A stretch of DNA of 64,000 nucleotides, from NCBI GenBank assembly GCA_963596015.1, contig CAVBJS010000006.1, positions 1 to 64,000 of the forward strand, given 5' to 3'. The translations under genes and the position numbers were made by a program. Under the pieces are notes generated by a model. The model was not told where the DNA came from, made no database searches, and worked only from the letters and a program-made list of their open reading frames with translations. Positions within the stretch are counted from its first letter, which is position 1. Each line of letters starts with the position of its first letter. Shown here one piece after another: positions 57,348 through 64,000 of this stretch. The DNA is from CAG-791 sp963596015. Lineage in GTDB: Bacteria > Bacillota > Clostridia > Lachnospirales > Lachnospiraceae.

Positions 57348-57782
57348 TCAGTCCTCTTTTCCCATGGATGCTTTCATTTTCTGATAAGAATCTGTTAAAA
57401 ACTGCATTACGTCCTTTCTGGTGACAATGCCGATAAAGGCGCCTCCGTCATCCACTACAGGGACGAAATTCTGGGTCTTGGCAGAGGAGATCAGATCCTC
57501 AATGTCGGCGTCGATGCGCACCGGCAGATAATCTCTCTTGCGGCGGATGCTCAGCATGGGAACATCTTCCGCTTCCTTAAGGCTCAGATCATAGCGGTCT
57601 TTGATAAAGCGCAGCAGATCTCCTTCGGTCAACGTACCCAGATACTGGCCGGTAGACTGCCGGATGACAGGGATGGCACTGAACTGACGGTGCTCCATTT
57701 TTTCGATAGACTGCCGCAGGGTATCGGTGTCATAGACGTAGGCAACGTCATTCTTGGGCGTTAAGCAAAATAATATATTCAT
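57348..57782 (-). CDS. Two-CBS-domain protein
   Basis: A 144-residue protein made only of a CBS pair: YDTDTLRQSIEKMEHRQFSAIPVI...GTLTEGDLLRFI, then IEDLISSAKTQNFVPVVDDGGAFIGIVTRKDVMQFL. Stand-alone CBS pairs bind adenine nucleotides; small ones such as B. subtilis DarB bind c-di-AMP and regulate partners. That role is only an analogy here. It is co-transcribed with DJ-1 and CYTH genes. Confidence 0.88.
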   Translation of the reverse strand: MNILFCLTPKNDVAYVYDTDTLRQSIEKMEHRQFSAIPVIRQSTGQYLGTLTEGDLLRFIKDRYDLSLKEAEDVPMLSIRRKRDYLPVRIDADIEDLISSAKTQNFVPVVDDGGAFIGIVTRKDVMQFLTDSYQKMKASMGKED

Positions 57783-57802
57783 TTGTGGTATCCCTCATTC
57801 GC

Positions 57803-58372
57803 TCAGTTTCTGTAAACGATGGATTCTGCCAGGGCATTGGCCGCTTCTTCTCCCAGGTAGTAGGTGACGATGGCCAGACCGAAGTCAATGGCACAGCCCA
57901 TACCCCTGCCGGTGATAAATTTCCCGTCGGTGGTGGCGGGCTCATAGGTCAGAATGGCGCCCTTCATATCCGGCTCCATGGCAGGATAGCAGGTGGCGTG
58001 TTTACCTTCTAAAAGGCCAAGGCCGGCCAAAACCGTAGGAGCTGCACAGATGGCAGCCAGAGGTTTGCCCTGGGCGGCAAAGGCGGTAAGCTGTGTGGTG
58101 AGGGCAGTGCATTCTTTCAGATGGGTAGTGCCCGGAAGACCGCCGGGGAGAACCAGCATGTCATATTCGTCAAAGTTTAAGTCCTGCAGCAGGATATCAG
58201 CGGTGATGGTGACCTGATGGGAAGATGTGACAGTGAGACTGTCGGAAATGGAGACTGTGGTAACCGGGATACCTGCTCTGCGCAGCAGATCCACCACTGT
58301 CAGTGCCTCGATCTCCTCGTGTCCGTCAGCGAGAAAGACAGCGACTTTTTTATCAATAAGTATCTTATGCAT
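57803..58372 (-). CDS. DJ-1/PfpI family protein
   Basis: A 189-residue DJ-1/ThiJ protein. The conserved Glu lies in FLADGHEEIEAL (near residue 19), and the reactive Cys in the nucleophile elbow AAICAAPTVLA (near 109), with ATCYPAMEP following. Members act as glyoxalase/deglycase or chaperone-like proteins; which applies cannot be told. First gene of the minus-strand operon, with AAGGAGGTAATTTACC before its start and an extended -10 (TGGTATACT on the minus strand, near 58485) upstream. Confidence 0.9.
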   Translation of the reverse strand: MHKILIDKKVAVFLADGHEEIEALTVVDLLRRAGIPVTTVSISDSLTVTSSHQVTITADILLQDLNFDEYDMLVLPGGLPGTTHLKECTALTTQLTAFAAQGKPLAAICAAPTVLAGLGLLEGKHATCYPAMEPDMKGAILTYEPATTDGKFITGRGMGCAIDFGLAIVTYYLGEEAANALAESIVYRN

Positions 58373-58384
58373 GGTAAATTACCT

Positions 58385-58407
58385 CCTTATGCCGCAGCCA
58401 TAGCGGC
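58385..58407 (-). repeat. Cassette hairpin D on the minus strand before the DJ-1 gene
   Basis: Read on the minus strand, GCCGC (58407-58403) pairs with GCGGC (58395-58391), followed by ATAAGGAGG. It is a second minus-strand copy that points toward its gene. Confidence 0.6.
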
Positions 58408-58589
58408 GTGACCATCTGTTTTCCATTCCGAGATTTCTTCTGTGTCGCATCCCGGTATTCCTCTCTTCAGTATACCATTGTTCTGCTAAAAAAAATGGTC
58501 AAAACCGTGAACATACTATAAAAAATGTATAAAGGGGTTATAGGTTAGATGCTGGTCAGGCGGTAGGTGACAGTCATCATGACACAATA

Positions 58590-59135
58590 TTATTTAAACC
58601 AGTGATCTGCATAGTCCTTTAAGAATGAATCAACTGTTAGAATAAACTGCTCTTTAGGAATTCGTACGCCCCCTAGTTCATATTTGAAATGTACTCCATC
58701 TTCGGAATCTTGATTATTCCATGAAATTTCAACATTTTCTCCAACAAGCTGAAAATAAAGATCTGCTAATATTGCTCCATTTGAATATGGGTGCCATCTA
58801 TGGCGAAGATTCCATTCATCCAGCTTGTCGTAATATGCATCAAATTCTTCATCGTCATCGGAGTCAAAGTCTCTTGCAGTGATATCTTTTATTGCAGCAT
58901 ATTCACCTTCAACATCCACAGGATAAGGATCTTCCTCCATGTGATCGAGAAAATCTCTGAGCCACAGCACCAACTCGTCAATGTTCCATCTGGTAGTTAA
59001 CATTATTCCGTTGCGGTTAAACGAGAGAATATTATCTCCATTAATGTTTATTGCTATTTCTGTCATATGTGATTCATCGAAAAACTTATATGAAATTGAA
59101 AAATGTGGTATAGCGTTGATTATTGATGTGTTCAT
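58590..59135 (-). CDS. Hypothetical protein, unrecognised
   Basis: A 181-residue acidic soluble protein. No family is recognised. It shows alternating strands near the N-terminus (HFSISYKFF and TEIAININGDNILSF), a Trp-rich middle (TRWNIDELVLWLRDFLDHM), an acidic run (DFDSDDDEEFDAYYDKLDEW) and a C-terminal helix (EQFILTVDSFLKDYADHW). The composition recalls immunity proteins of polymorphic toxin systems, but no toxin is adjacent, so that is only a guess. Lower GC than its neighbours. The ATG at 59135 follows AGAGG; a GTG at 59141 is less well placed. Confidence 0.6.
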   Translation of the reverse strand: MNTSIINAIPHFSISYKFFDESHMTEIAININGDNILSFNRNGIMLTTRWNIDELVLWLRDFLDHMEEDPYPVDVEGEYAAIKDITARDFDSDDDEEFDAYYDKLDEWNLRHRWHPYSNGAILADLYFQLVGENVEISWNNQDSEDGVHFKYELGGVRIPKEQFILTVDSFLKDYADHWFK

Positions 59136-59317
59136 GGTCACCTCTTGCCTTTCCTAATTTTATTGTATTCTGCTTTTGAGATTTTACCATCATACGGAAG
59201 GGGGACAAAAAGTTAACAATTGAAATCATGTAATAAAGTTGCTTTTCGTGTACAATATAATAGTAATCGATACTTTTCTAAATGAAATGTCTTTACAGAA
59301 TAAAGATGGTAAAATAA

Positions 59318-59605
59318 ATGGAAAAACAGATATGGCTGAAAGCTGAAGAAATAATACAGGAAGTTGCGAGGATCTGCCATTCTTTTCATGCGAAAGAGGT
59401 GATCTTATATGGTTCCAGAGCAAAAGGGACAGCACAGGAACGCAGTGATATTGATATTGCGGTATCCGGCGTCGAGGAGTTTGGATCGCTGACGGAACAG
59501 ATTGAAGATCTGCCAACACTTTTCAGCGTGGATATCGTAAATATGGATACCTGCAGGAATCAATTGTTATTGGAGGATATCAGGCAATATGGACGCAAAA
59601 TTTGA
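59318..59605 (+). CDS. MntA-like minimal nucleotidyltransferase (antitoxin)
   Basis: A 95-residue MNT protein. The active-site pattern GS-x10-DxD is complete: Gly32-Ser33 in YGSRAKGT and Asp44/Asp46 in SDIDIAV. In MNT/HEPN toxin-antitoxin modules this enzyme AMPylates the HEPN toxin and so neutralises it. It overlaps the next gene by 17 nt. TATAAT at 59256-59261 may be its -10 box. The region is AT-rich. Confidence 0.88.
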   Translation: MEKQIWLKAEEIIQEVARICHSFHAKEVILYGSRAKGTAQERSDIDIAVSGVEEFGSLTEQIEDLPTLFSVDIVNMDTCRNQLLLEDIRQYGRKI

Positions 59606-59996
59606 AAGACGTTTTCTCTCGTTTTGTAACTCATTAGATGCACTGGAAGAAGCAAGACGGCGAGACCTTGGTGATTCCTTCGTCTTGAGTGGAACCAGCG
59701 CAAAATTCAGTATTACCTTTGACCTCGCATGGAAGGTTATGAAAGATATATTGGTACAATACTATGCAATTACCGGTTTTGTCACAGGCTCCCCGAGAGA
59801 AGTTCTTCGGGAGTCCTTCAAGGCGAATCTGATTTCCGATGATACGTGGATGGAAATGCTGCAAGTGAGAAACGAATTATCACACGATTACGATGGTGAA
59901 ATTGTAAAGGCACACTGTCATGCGATCGTGGAAACGTACATTGACTTGTTTTATGATTTTCGCAAGCAGGTAGAAAAATTATTCCGAGAGGTATAG
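59589..59996 (+). CDS. HEPN-domain protein (HI0074 family, toxin)
   Basis: A 135-residue all-helical HEPN protein. The RNase motif with the AMPylation tyrosine is complete as RX4HXY: Arg94, His99, Tyr101 in VRNELSHDYDG. TFDLAWKVMKDIL and SPREVLRESFKANLI are typical of the HI0074/nucleotidyltransferase-substrate-binding type. It would be the toxin partner of the MNT protein; in HI0073/HI0074-like pairs toxin action is less certain. Confidence 0.87.
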   Translation: MDAKFERRFLSFCNSLDALEEARRRDLGDSFVLSGTSAKFSITFDLAWKVMKDILVQYYAITGFVTGSPREVLRESFKANLISDDTWMEMLQVRNELSHDYDGEIVKAHCHAIVETYIDLFYDFRKQVEKLFREV

Positions 59997-60095
59997 GAGT
60001 GTCGGCAGCAGGCACGATTACAGTTTTTTTAAGCAATGGTGAAAGATACCATTACATAAGCCCAGTATATAGATCATCAGAAAGGAAAATAAAAA

Positions 60096-61139
60096 ATGGG
60101 AAGATTCACAGTGGATACCAAAATGTCTGAAGTGTTTACAGCGCCTGAATTTGCCGGCTATGAGAAATATGTGATCTACGCACCCTCCATGGCCCAGGCT
60201 GTGCAGGAACAGAATGCTGCAGAAGCAGGTGAAATGTCGGAGGAAGCCAGGCAAAATGAGCAGATGGCCATGGCGCCTCTCAAGGCGCTTGCAACGATCG
60301 GTTGGAGCCCGGAGGGAATCGTAAACGGCTTGAATTTCTATGCCGAGGCCAACAGTCAAGGCAGAACAAGAATACATTTTGTATATGATGAGAGTGAGAT
60401 CGATGATCCTTTAAAAAGAGACGTTAATCTGATGCAGATCATACCGGAGGGAGAACTTGATCGTTCTAAGCCTGCGATAGTTCTCAGCGCCGGAGGGGCT
60501 TACAATTCTGTATGTACCATGGTTGAGGCTATGCCTGCAGCAAGACACTTTACAGAGGCGGGTTATCAGGTATTTATGCTTACTTACAGAGTTGGCTGTG
60601 ATATGGCGACGCCTAAGGCGATCGATGATCTGGCAAGAGCTGTGAAATATCTGATCGATAATAAGGAAGAGCTAACGATCGATCCTGACAATATATGCTT
60701 CGGCGGCTTCTCCGCAGGGGCTAATCTGATTAGCAATTGGGGCTGCACCAATATTGGTTATAAGAAATATGGTCTTCCAAAGCCGAAGGCAATGTTTCCG
60801 GTCTATACCTTCATCGATCTTAAGAGCGAGTCAAAGAGGGATGAAAAGGGCGGACTGGTGCCCATGATGTTTGGCCCGGATTACATGGATCACATAGAGG
60901 AATACAATGTCGTGGATCATATTGATGCCGATTATCCGCCCTGCTATATCGTTTGCGGCAAGGACGATACCACCGTTCCCTGCGCCAATTCCGAGATGAT
61001 GAAGGAAAGGCTTGATGCAGCAGGTGTTCCTGCAGTTTTAAACGAAGGAGAGCATGCACAGCATGGCTTTGGGGACGGAACAGGAACAGATGTGGAAGGC
61101 TGGCCCGAAAGAGCAATGGAATTTGTGGCGTCATTGTAA
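60096..61139 (+). CDS. Alpha/beta hydrolase (esterase/lipase-like)
   Basis: A 347-residue alpha/beta hydrolase. The oxyanion strand reads PAIVLSAGGAYNSV in place of the usual HGGG, and the nucleophile elbow is FGGFSAGANLIS. The acid and His lie in CGKDDTTVPCANS and EHAQHGFGDGTG. The N-terminal 90 residues form a cap-like region of unknown role. The substrate is unknown. RBS AGAAAGGAAAA. Separated from the MNT/HEPN pair by 99 nt. Confidence 0.85.
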   Translation: MGRFTVDTKMSEVFTAPEFAGYEKYVIYAPSMAQAVQEQNAAEAGEMSEEARQNEQMAMAPLKALATIGWSPEGIVNGLNFYAEANSQGRTRIHFVYDESEIDDPLKRDVNLMQIIPEGELDRSKPAIVLSAGGAYNSVCTMVEAMPAARHFTEAGYQVFMLTYRVGCDMATPKAIDDLARAVKYLIDNKEELTIDPDNICFGGFSAGANLISNWGCTNIGYKKYGLPKPKAMFPVYTFIDLKSESKRDEKGGLVPMMFGPDYMDHIEEYNVVDHIDADYPPCYIVCGKDDTTVPCANSEMMKERLDAAGVPAVLNEGEHAQHGFGDGTGTDVEGWPERAMEFVASL

Positions 61140-61359
61140 TAGAACACTTACAGGGACTTGATCTGAGCGAGAAACTGTTAGAGAATCGGAAATCCGACAG
61201 GGTAACAATTTCGGCAAACTGTGTATAATTGCGGCTCGGCTCTTCCTTTTTGTGGGGAAAAGGTTTACTATAGGAAACAGTAATTTTGAAAATCTGAATA
61301 GAATACAAGGGGCAGTGGCTGCAGTGATGCTGCGGTACCTGCAGAATGGAGAGTAAGTT

Positions 61360-61983
61360 ATGGCAAAATTCGGCAAGTTTGTAGTAGGATGTGCAGTAGT
61401 CGGGGCAGCAGCAGCCAGTGTTTATCACTATCTGGAGCAGAATTCCAAATCTTCTGTCTGTGATGTGGATGAGCAGGATGATGATTTCGCAGAGGAAACA
61501 GAAGAGGCAGCCGGAGAAGAGGATGCTTTCACACAGGCAGCCAGCCGCACCTATACGACTTTAAAGACCGGTGCCGATGAGGCGATGGCTAAGGTAAAGG
61601 AAGCCATCGGCCCCAAGGGTGAGAGTGTCTTAAATGTAGTTGGCGAGACCGCCGGCAAGGTAAAGGATGTGGTAGTAGATTCTACCATCCGTATCAAGGA
61701 TATCGTGCAGGAAAAGCCTGAAGACGAGGATCCGGAGAATGCAGTACCGGAAGATGATACTTTTGCAGACGAGGCAGAGGCAGAAGAGGAAACCGCTGAG
61801 GTCACAGAAGAGGTTGAGGCCTGCGCTGATGCAGCGGCAGAGGTCGCAGAGGCAGCACAGGCAGCACAGACTGCAGAGGAAACTGCAGAAGATACCGCAG
61901 AGGAAGTGGCAGATTTTGCCGATGTTTCCAATGCTTTTGCCCAGAAGGCAGACAAGGTAGAGAAGTTCTTCGACGAAGAGTAA
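61360..61983 (+). CDS. Hypothetical membrane-anchored acidic protein
   Basis: A 207-residue protein with no recognised family. Residues 1-20 (KFGKFVVGCAVVGAAAASVY) can form a membrane helix. The middle (55-125) is amphipathic and lysine-bearing, with TLKTGADEAMAKVKEAIGPKGE; the C-terminal 80 residues are Glu/Ala-rich, coiled-coil or disordered. The layout is similar to YtxH-type stress proteins, but the similarity is only in layout. TATAAT at 61224-61229 is a possible -10 box. RBS GGAGAGTAAG. Confidence 0.6.
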   Translation: MAKFGKFVVGCAVVGAAAASVYHYLEQNSKSSVCDVDEQDDDFAEETEEAAGEEDAFTQAASRTYTTLKTGADEAMAKVKEAIGPKGESVLNVVGETAGKVKDVVVDSTIRIKDIVQEKPEDEDPENAVPEDDTFADEAEAEEETAEVTEEVEACADAAAEVAEAAQAAQTAEETAEDTAEEVADFADVSNAFAQKADKVEKFFDEE

Positions 61984-62048
61984 AATAGCTGCTCTGTTGG
62001 AAGGACAAAAAGAGTATTATAGTTTCAGAGCATCACATTATTATGGTA

Positions 62049-62090
62049 AAAAAGCGCAGCGAGGAAGCTACCTTCTTCGCCGCGCTTTTT
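62049..62090. terminator. Strong bidirectional terminator
   Basis: AAAAAGCGC (62049-62057), with GCGAGGAAG inside, pairs with CTTCTTCGC and GCGCTTTTT (62082-62090). Confidence 0.88.
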
Positions 62091-62092
62091 GT

Positions 62093-62135
62093 GGGCAAAG
62101 GCGTAAGCACCTTTGCCCGGCCGCGCCGGGTTTTT
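62093..62135 (+). terminator. Tandem hairpins, second terminator or leader of the permease gene
   Basis: GGGCAAAGG/CCTTTGCCC (62093-62118) overlaps a second stem CCCGG/CCGGG (62116-62130) followed by TTTTT. The two stems share CCC and are therefore mutually exclusive, which resembles an attenuator. No purine or PyrR element is recognised. Confidence 0.5.
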
Positions 62136-62218
62136 CTATGGAGGATCCTGTCTGAAAGAAATTCAAATGGAGCGGAACAGATACAATACTTTCAATCTCA
62201 TGAGGAGGGAAAAGATTC

Positions 62219-63598
62219 ATGTCAAAAGAAAAAGTCAAAATCGGAGAAAATCCAATTTATGACGCAAGGGTTCTGGGAACCCCCAGAGTGCTGGTGTTGG
62301 GCATACAGCATATGTTCGCCATGTTCGGTGCAACAGTGCTGGTGCCGGTACTGACAGGTCTTAGTGTCTCCACTACCTTGCTTTTTGCAGGTGTCGGCAC
62401 TTTGCTGTTCCATCTGATCTCCAAGAGAAAGGTACCTGCTTTCCTGGGATCTTCCTTTGCTTTCCTGGCAGGCTATGCAGCCATCGCACCTAATCAGGAA
62501 GCGGAGCTTTTGCCCTATGCCTGCTTTGGCGTGGCTGTGGCCGGTCTGATCTATCTGATCCTGGCAGCACTCTTTAAGGTATTCGGCGCCAACAAGGTTA
62601 TGCGCTATTTCCCGCCGGTAGTTACCGGACCCATCATCATCGCCATCGGCCTTAACCTGTCCCAGTCTGCTATTGATAATTGCGCATCCAACTGGTGGAT
62701 CGCACTGGTGGCTATCGCTATCATCGTTATCTGCAATGTATGGGGCAAGGGCATGATCAAGATCATTCCCATCATCATGGGCGTGGTTGGCTCCTATCTG
62801 GTAGCGGCAGTCGCAGGTCTGATCGATTTCACCCCTGTGGCAGAGGCTGCATGGATCGGCCTTCCCGTGGATTATTCCCGTACCGTATTTGCTATCTTCA
62901 CAGACGGTAATATGAACACATCCCTGCTTTTGACCAGCGTTATCACCATTGCACCCATTGCTTTTGCAACCATGATGGAGCATATCGGTGATATTTCCGC
63001 TATTTCCTCCACAGTAGGAAAGAATTACATCAAGGATCCCGGACTGCATCGCACCCTGACCGGTGACGGCTTGGCCACCGCCATCGCATCCCTGTTTGGT
63101 GCACCTGCCAATACCACCTACGGCGAGAATACCGGCGTTCTGACACTGACCAAGGTCTATGATCCCATGGTAGTGCGCCTGGCAGCTGTATTTGCCATTA
63201 TCTTCTCCTTCTGCCCTAAATTTGCAGCCATCATCGAGGTAATGCCTGCAGCCACCATGGGCGGTATTTCCCTGGTACTTTACGGCATGATCTCTGCAGT
63301 AGGTGTGCGTAACGTGGTAGAGACAAAGGTAGACTTCAGCAAGAGCCGCAATGTCATTATCGCGGCGCTGATCCTGGTACTGTCCATCGGCATCAACTAT
63401 TCTACAGCCGGCAGTGTAGGCTTCAGTGTAGGAAGCGTTACCTTAAGCTTCTCCGGTCTGGCAGTAGGTTCCTTTGTAGGTATCGTTCTCAATGCCATTC
63501 TGCCCGGCAAGGATTACAAGTTTGCAGACGAAGAACCCAATACCACCGGTGTGGACTTCGAGATCGTGCAGGGAGAGAGCCTGACAGAGAAAAAGTAA
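62219..63598 (+). CDS. uraA: Uracil permease (NCS2 / UraA family)
   Basis: A 459-residue NCS2 nucleobase:proton symporter with about 14 membrane segments. It opens with LGIQHMFAMFGATVLVPVLTGLS, typical of UraA, then PAFLGSSFAFLA, RYFPPVVTGPIIIAIGLNLS, the substrate-binding MMEHIGDI, and FGAPANTTYGENTGVL, which is the uracil-type version of the signature loop. Uracil is favoured over xanthine because of MMEHIGD and NTTYGEN. Strong ribosome binding site GAGGAGGG. Confidence 0.93.
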   Translation: MSKEKVKIGENPIYDARVLGTPRVLVLGIQHMFAMFGATVLVPVLTGLSVSTTLLFAGVGTLLFHLISKRKVPAFLGSSFAFLAGYAAIAPNQEAELLPYACFGVAVAGLIYLILAALFKVFGANKVMRYFPPVVTGPIIIAIGLNLSQSAIDNCASNWWIALVAIAIIVICNVWGKGMIKIIPIIMGVVGSYLVAAVAGLIDFTPVAEAAWIGLPVDYSRTVFAIFTDGNMNTSLLLTSVITIAPIAFATMMEHIGDISAISSTVGKNYIKDPGLHRTLTGDGLATAIASLFGAPANTTYGENTGVLTLTKVYDPMVVRLAAVFAIIFSFCPKFAAIIEVMPAATMGGISLVLYGMISAVGVRNVVETKVDFSKSRNVIIAALILVLSIGINYSTAGSVGFSVGSVTLSFSGLAVGSFVGIVLNAILPGKDYKFADEEPNTTGVDFEIVQGESLTEKK

Positions 63599-63666
63599 GC
63601 GTATACGAAAAAGTATAAGAAAGAAAAAAGTGCATTTATCCCGCAGTATGTGGATGATGCATCGGC

Positions 63667-63712
63667 AAAGAAGTGCCGGATATCACGAGAAGGTGTGATA
63701 TCCGGCACTTCT
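63667..63712. terminator. Terminator of uraA
   Basis: A 20-bp perfect stem: AAAGAAGTGCCGGATATCAC (63667-63686) with its complement 63693-63712, ending in a T run on both strands. Confidence 0.93.
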
Positions 63713-63727
63713 TTGTGCGTTAGTACC

Positions 63728-63820
63728 TACTGTTCAGTCTTTAGTGTTTACTGTTCAGTCCCCAGTCAGGCGGCGAAGTATATCCTACATCTTGACTTTT
63801 CATAAGAAATACCTTACATT
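63728..63820 (+). promoter_or_regulatory. Direct repeats and promoter before the GntR gene
   Basis: TACTGTTCAGTC occurs at 63728-63739 and again at 63749-63760, exactly 21 bp apart (two helical turns). Downstream is TTGACT (63792-63797), 17-bp spacer, TACATT (63815-63820). Confidence 0.6.
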
Positions 63821-63884
63821 TAGTGTATTAACAGAAATAGTACAGTAAATACAGAAGAATACAAAAGCGAGAAAGGAGAGCCAG

Positions 63885-64000
63885 ATGGTACTGATCGACT
63901 ATCAGGATCCGCGGCCGATCTATGAGCAGATCACGGATAATTACAAAAAGCTCATATTAAAGGGCGCTTTTGAACCCGATGAGCAGATGCCTTCGGTGAG
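63885..64000 (+). CDS. GntR-family (YtrA-type) regulator, cut by window end
   Basis: Only the first 38 codons are in the window. The opening LIDYQDPRPIYEQITDNYKKLILKGAFEPDEQMPSVR is the start of a GntR winged helix, and the short arm before it is like YtrA-subfamily repressors that control adjacent ABC transporter genes. RBS GAAAGGAG. Confidence 0.85.
   Translation, partial: MVLIDYQDPRPIYEQITDNYKKLILKGAFEPDEQMPSV

Overview
The window reads as chromosomal DNA from an anaerobic, Gram-positive clostridium of the Lachnospiraceae type. Supporting signs are the order rarA / malic enzyme / DUF4364 / rny, the yicC-remA-gmk-rpoZ-rimO-pgsA-cinA run, strong AGGAGG-type ribosome binding sites, TTG and GTG starts, omega with an acidic tail, a pyrophosphate-type phosphofructokinase and RqcH. 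No rRNA, tRNA, phage, insertion sequence or CRISPR array was seen. The species cannot be named from the sequence alone.

Layout. 0-1.1 kb: a two-gene toxin-antitoxin-like pair ending in a GNAT acetyltransferase. 1.2-6.7 kb: rarA, malic enzyme, DUF4364 protein, ribonuclease Y. 7-13.7 kb: an amine/polyamine region (putrescine aminotransferase, NhaC-type antiporter, YtcJ-type amidohydrolase, cytidylate-kinase-like protein, N-carbamoylputrescine amidase). 13.9-22.6 kb: membrane protein, repeat lipoprotein, and two signalling units. One is a c-di-GMP-I riboswitch ahead of a binding-protein lipoprotein plus hybrid histidine kinase; the other is a 7TM LytS-type kinase with a non-LytTR regulator. 22.7-32.3 kb: Nudix hydrolase, a tyrosine recombinase lacking its catalytic residues, DAHP synthase, glycogen synthase, a flippase with a Tyr-rich repeat tail, phosphofructokinase, RqcH. 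32.6-38 kb: the yicC-to-cinA housekeeping operon. 38-49.8 kb: GtrA/glycosyltransferase, thiamine pyrophosphokinase, gpmI, tig-clpP-clpX-engB, DUF308, a Tim44-like protein, a 2-hydroxyacid dehydrogenase. 49.8-56.6 kb: a dispersed element, a 15-bp tandem array, marR plus a heterodimeric ABC exporter, malQ. 56.8-59.1 kb: a minus-strand group (DJ-1, CBS, CYTH, unknown). 59.3-64 kb: MNT/HEPN pair, alpha/beta hydrolase, acidic anchored protein, uracil permease, start of a GntR regulator.

The most striking feature is a modular hairpin cassette repeated through the window, nearly always directly in front of a start codon and in the gene's orientation. A full cassette is four stem-loops in fixed order. 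A is a long stem, usually with a TGAT or CGAT loop. B often has GTAAACGTCAT in its loop. C pairs GGAGAATTCGC with GCGAAATTCTCC. D pairs TGCCGCA with TGCGGCA. A purine-rich ribosome binding site (AAGAAAGGA or AGAGAGGTAA) follows D and then the ATG. Full copies precede the cytidylate-kinase-like gene, nudix and clpP; the malic enzyme has a chain of about two and a half modules. Partial copies precede nhaC, the SBP lipoprotein, rqcH, yicC, gtrA, gpmI, clpX, the ABC exporter, malQ, the repeat lipoprotein and the DJ-1 gene. Two full copies lead only to a micro-ORF and a terminator. The A and B stem sequences differ between copies while pairing is kept, which argues for selection on structure. I do not recognise this as a described RNA family.
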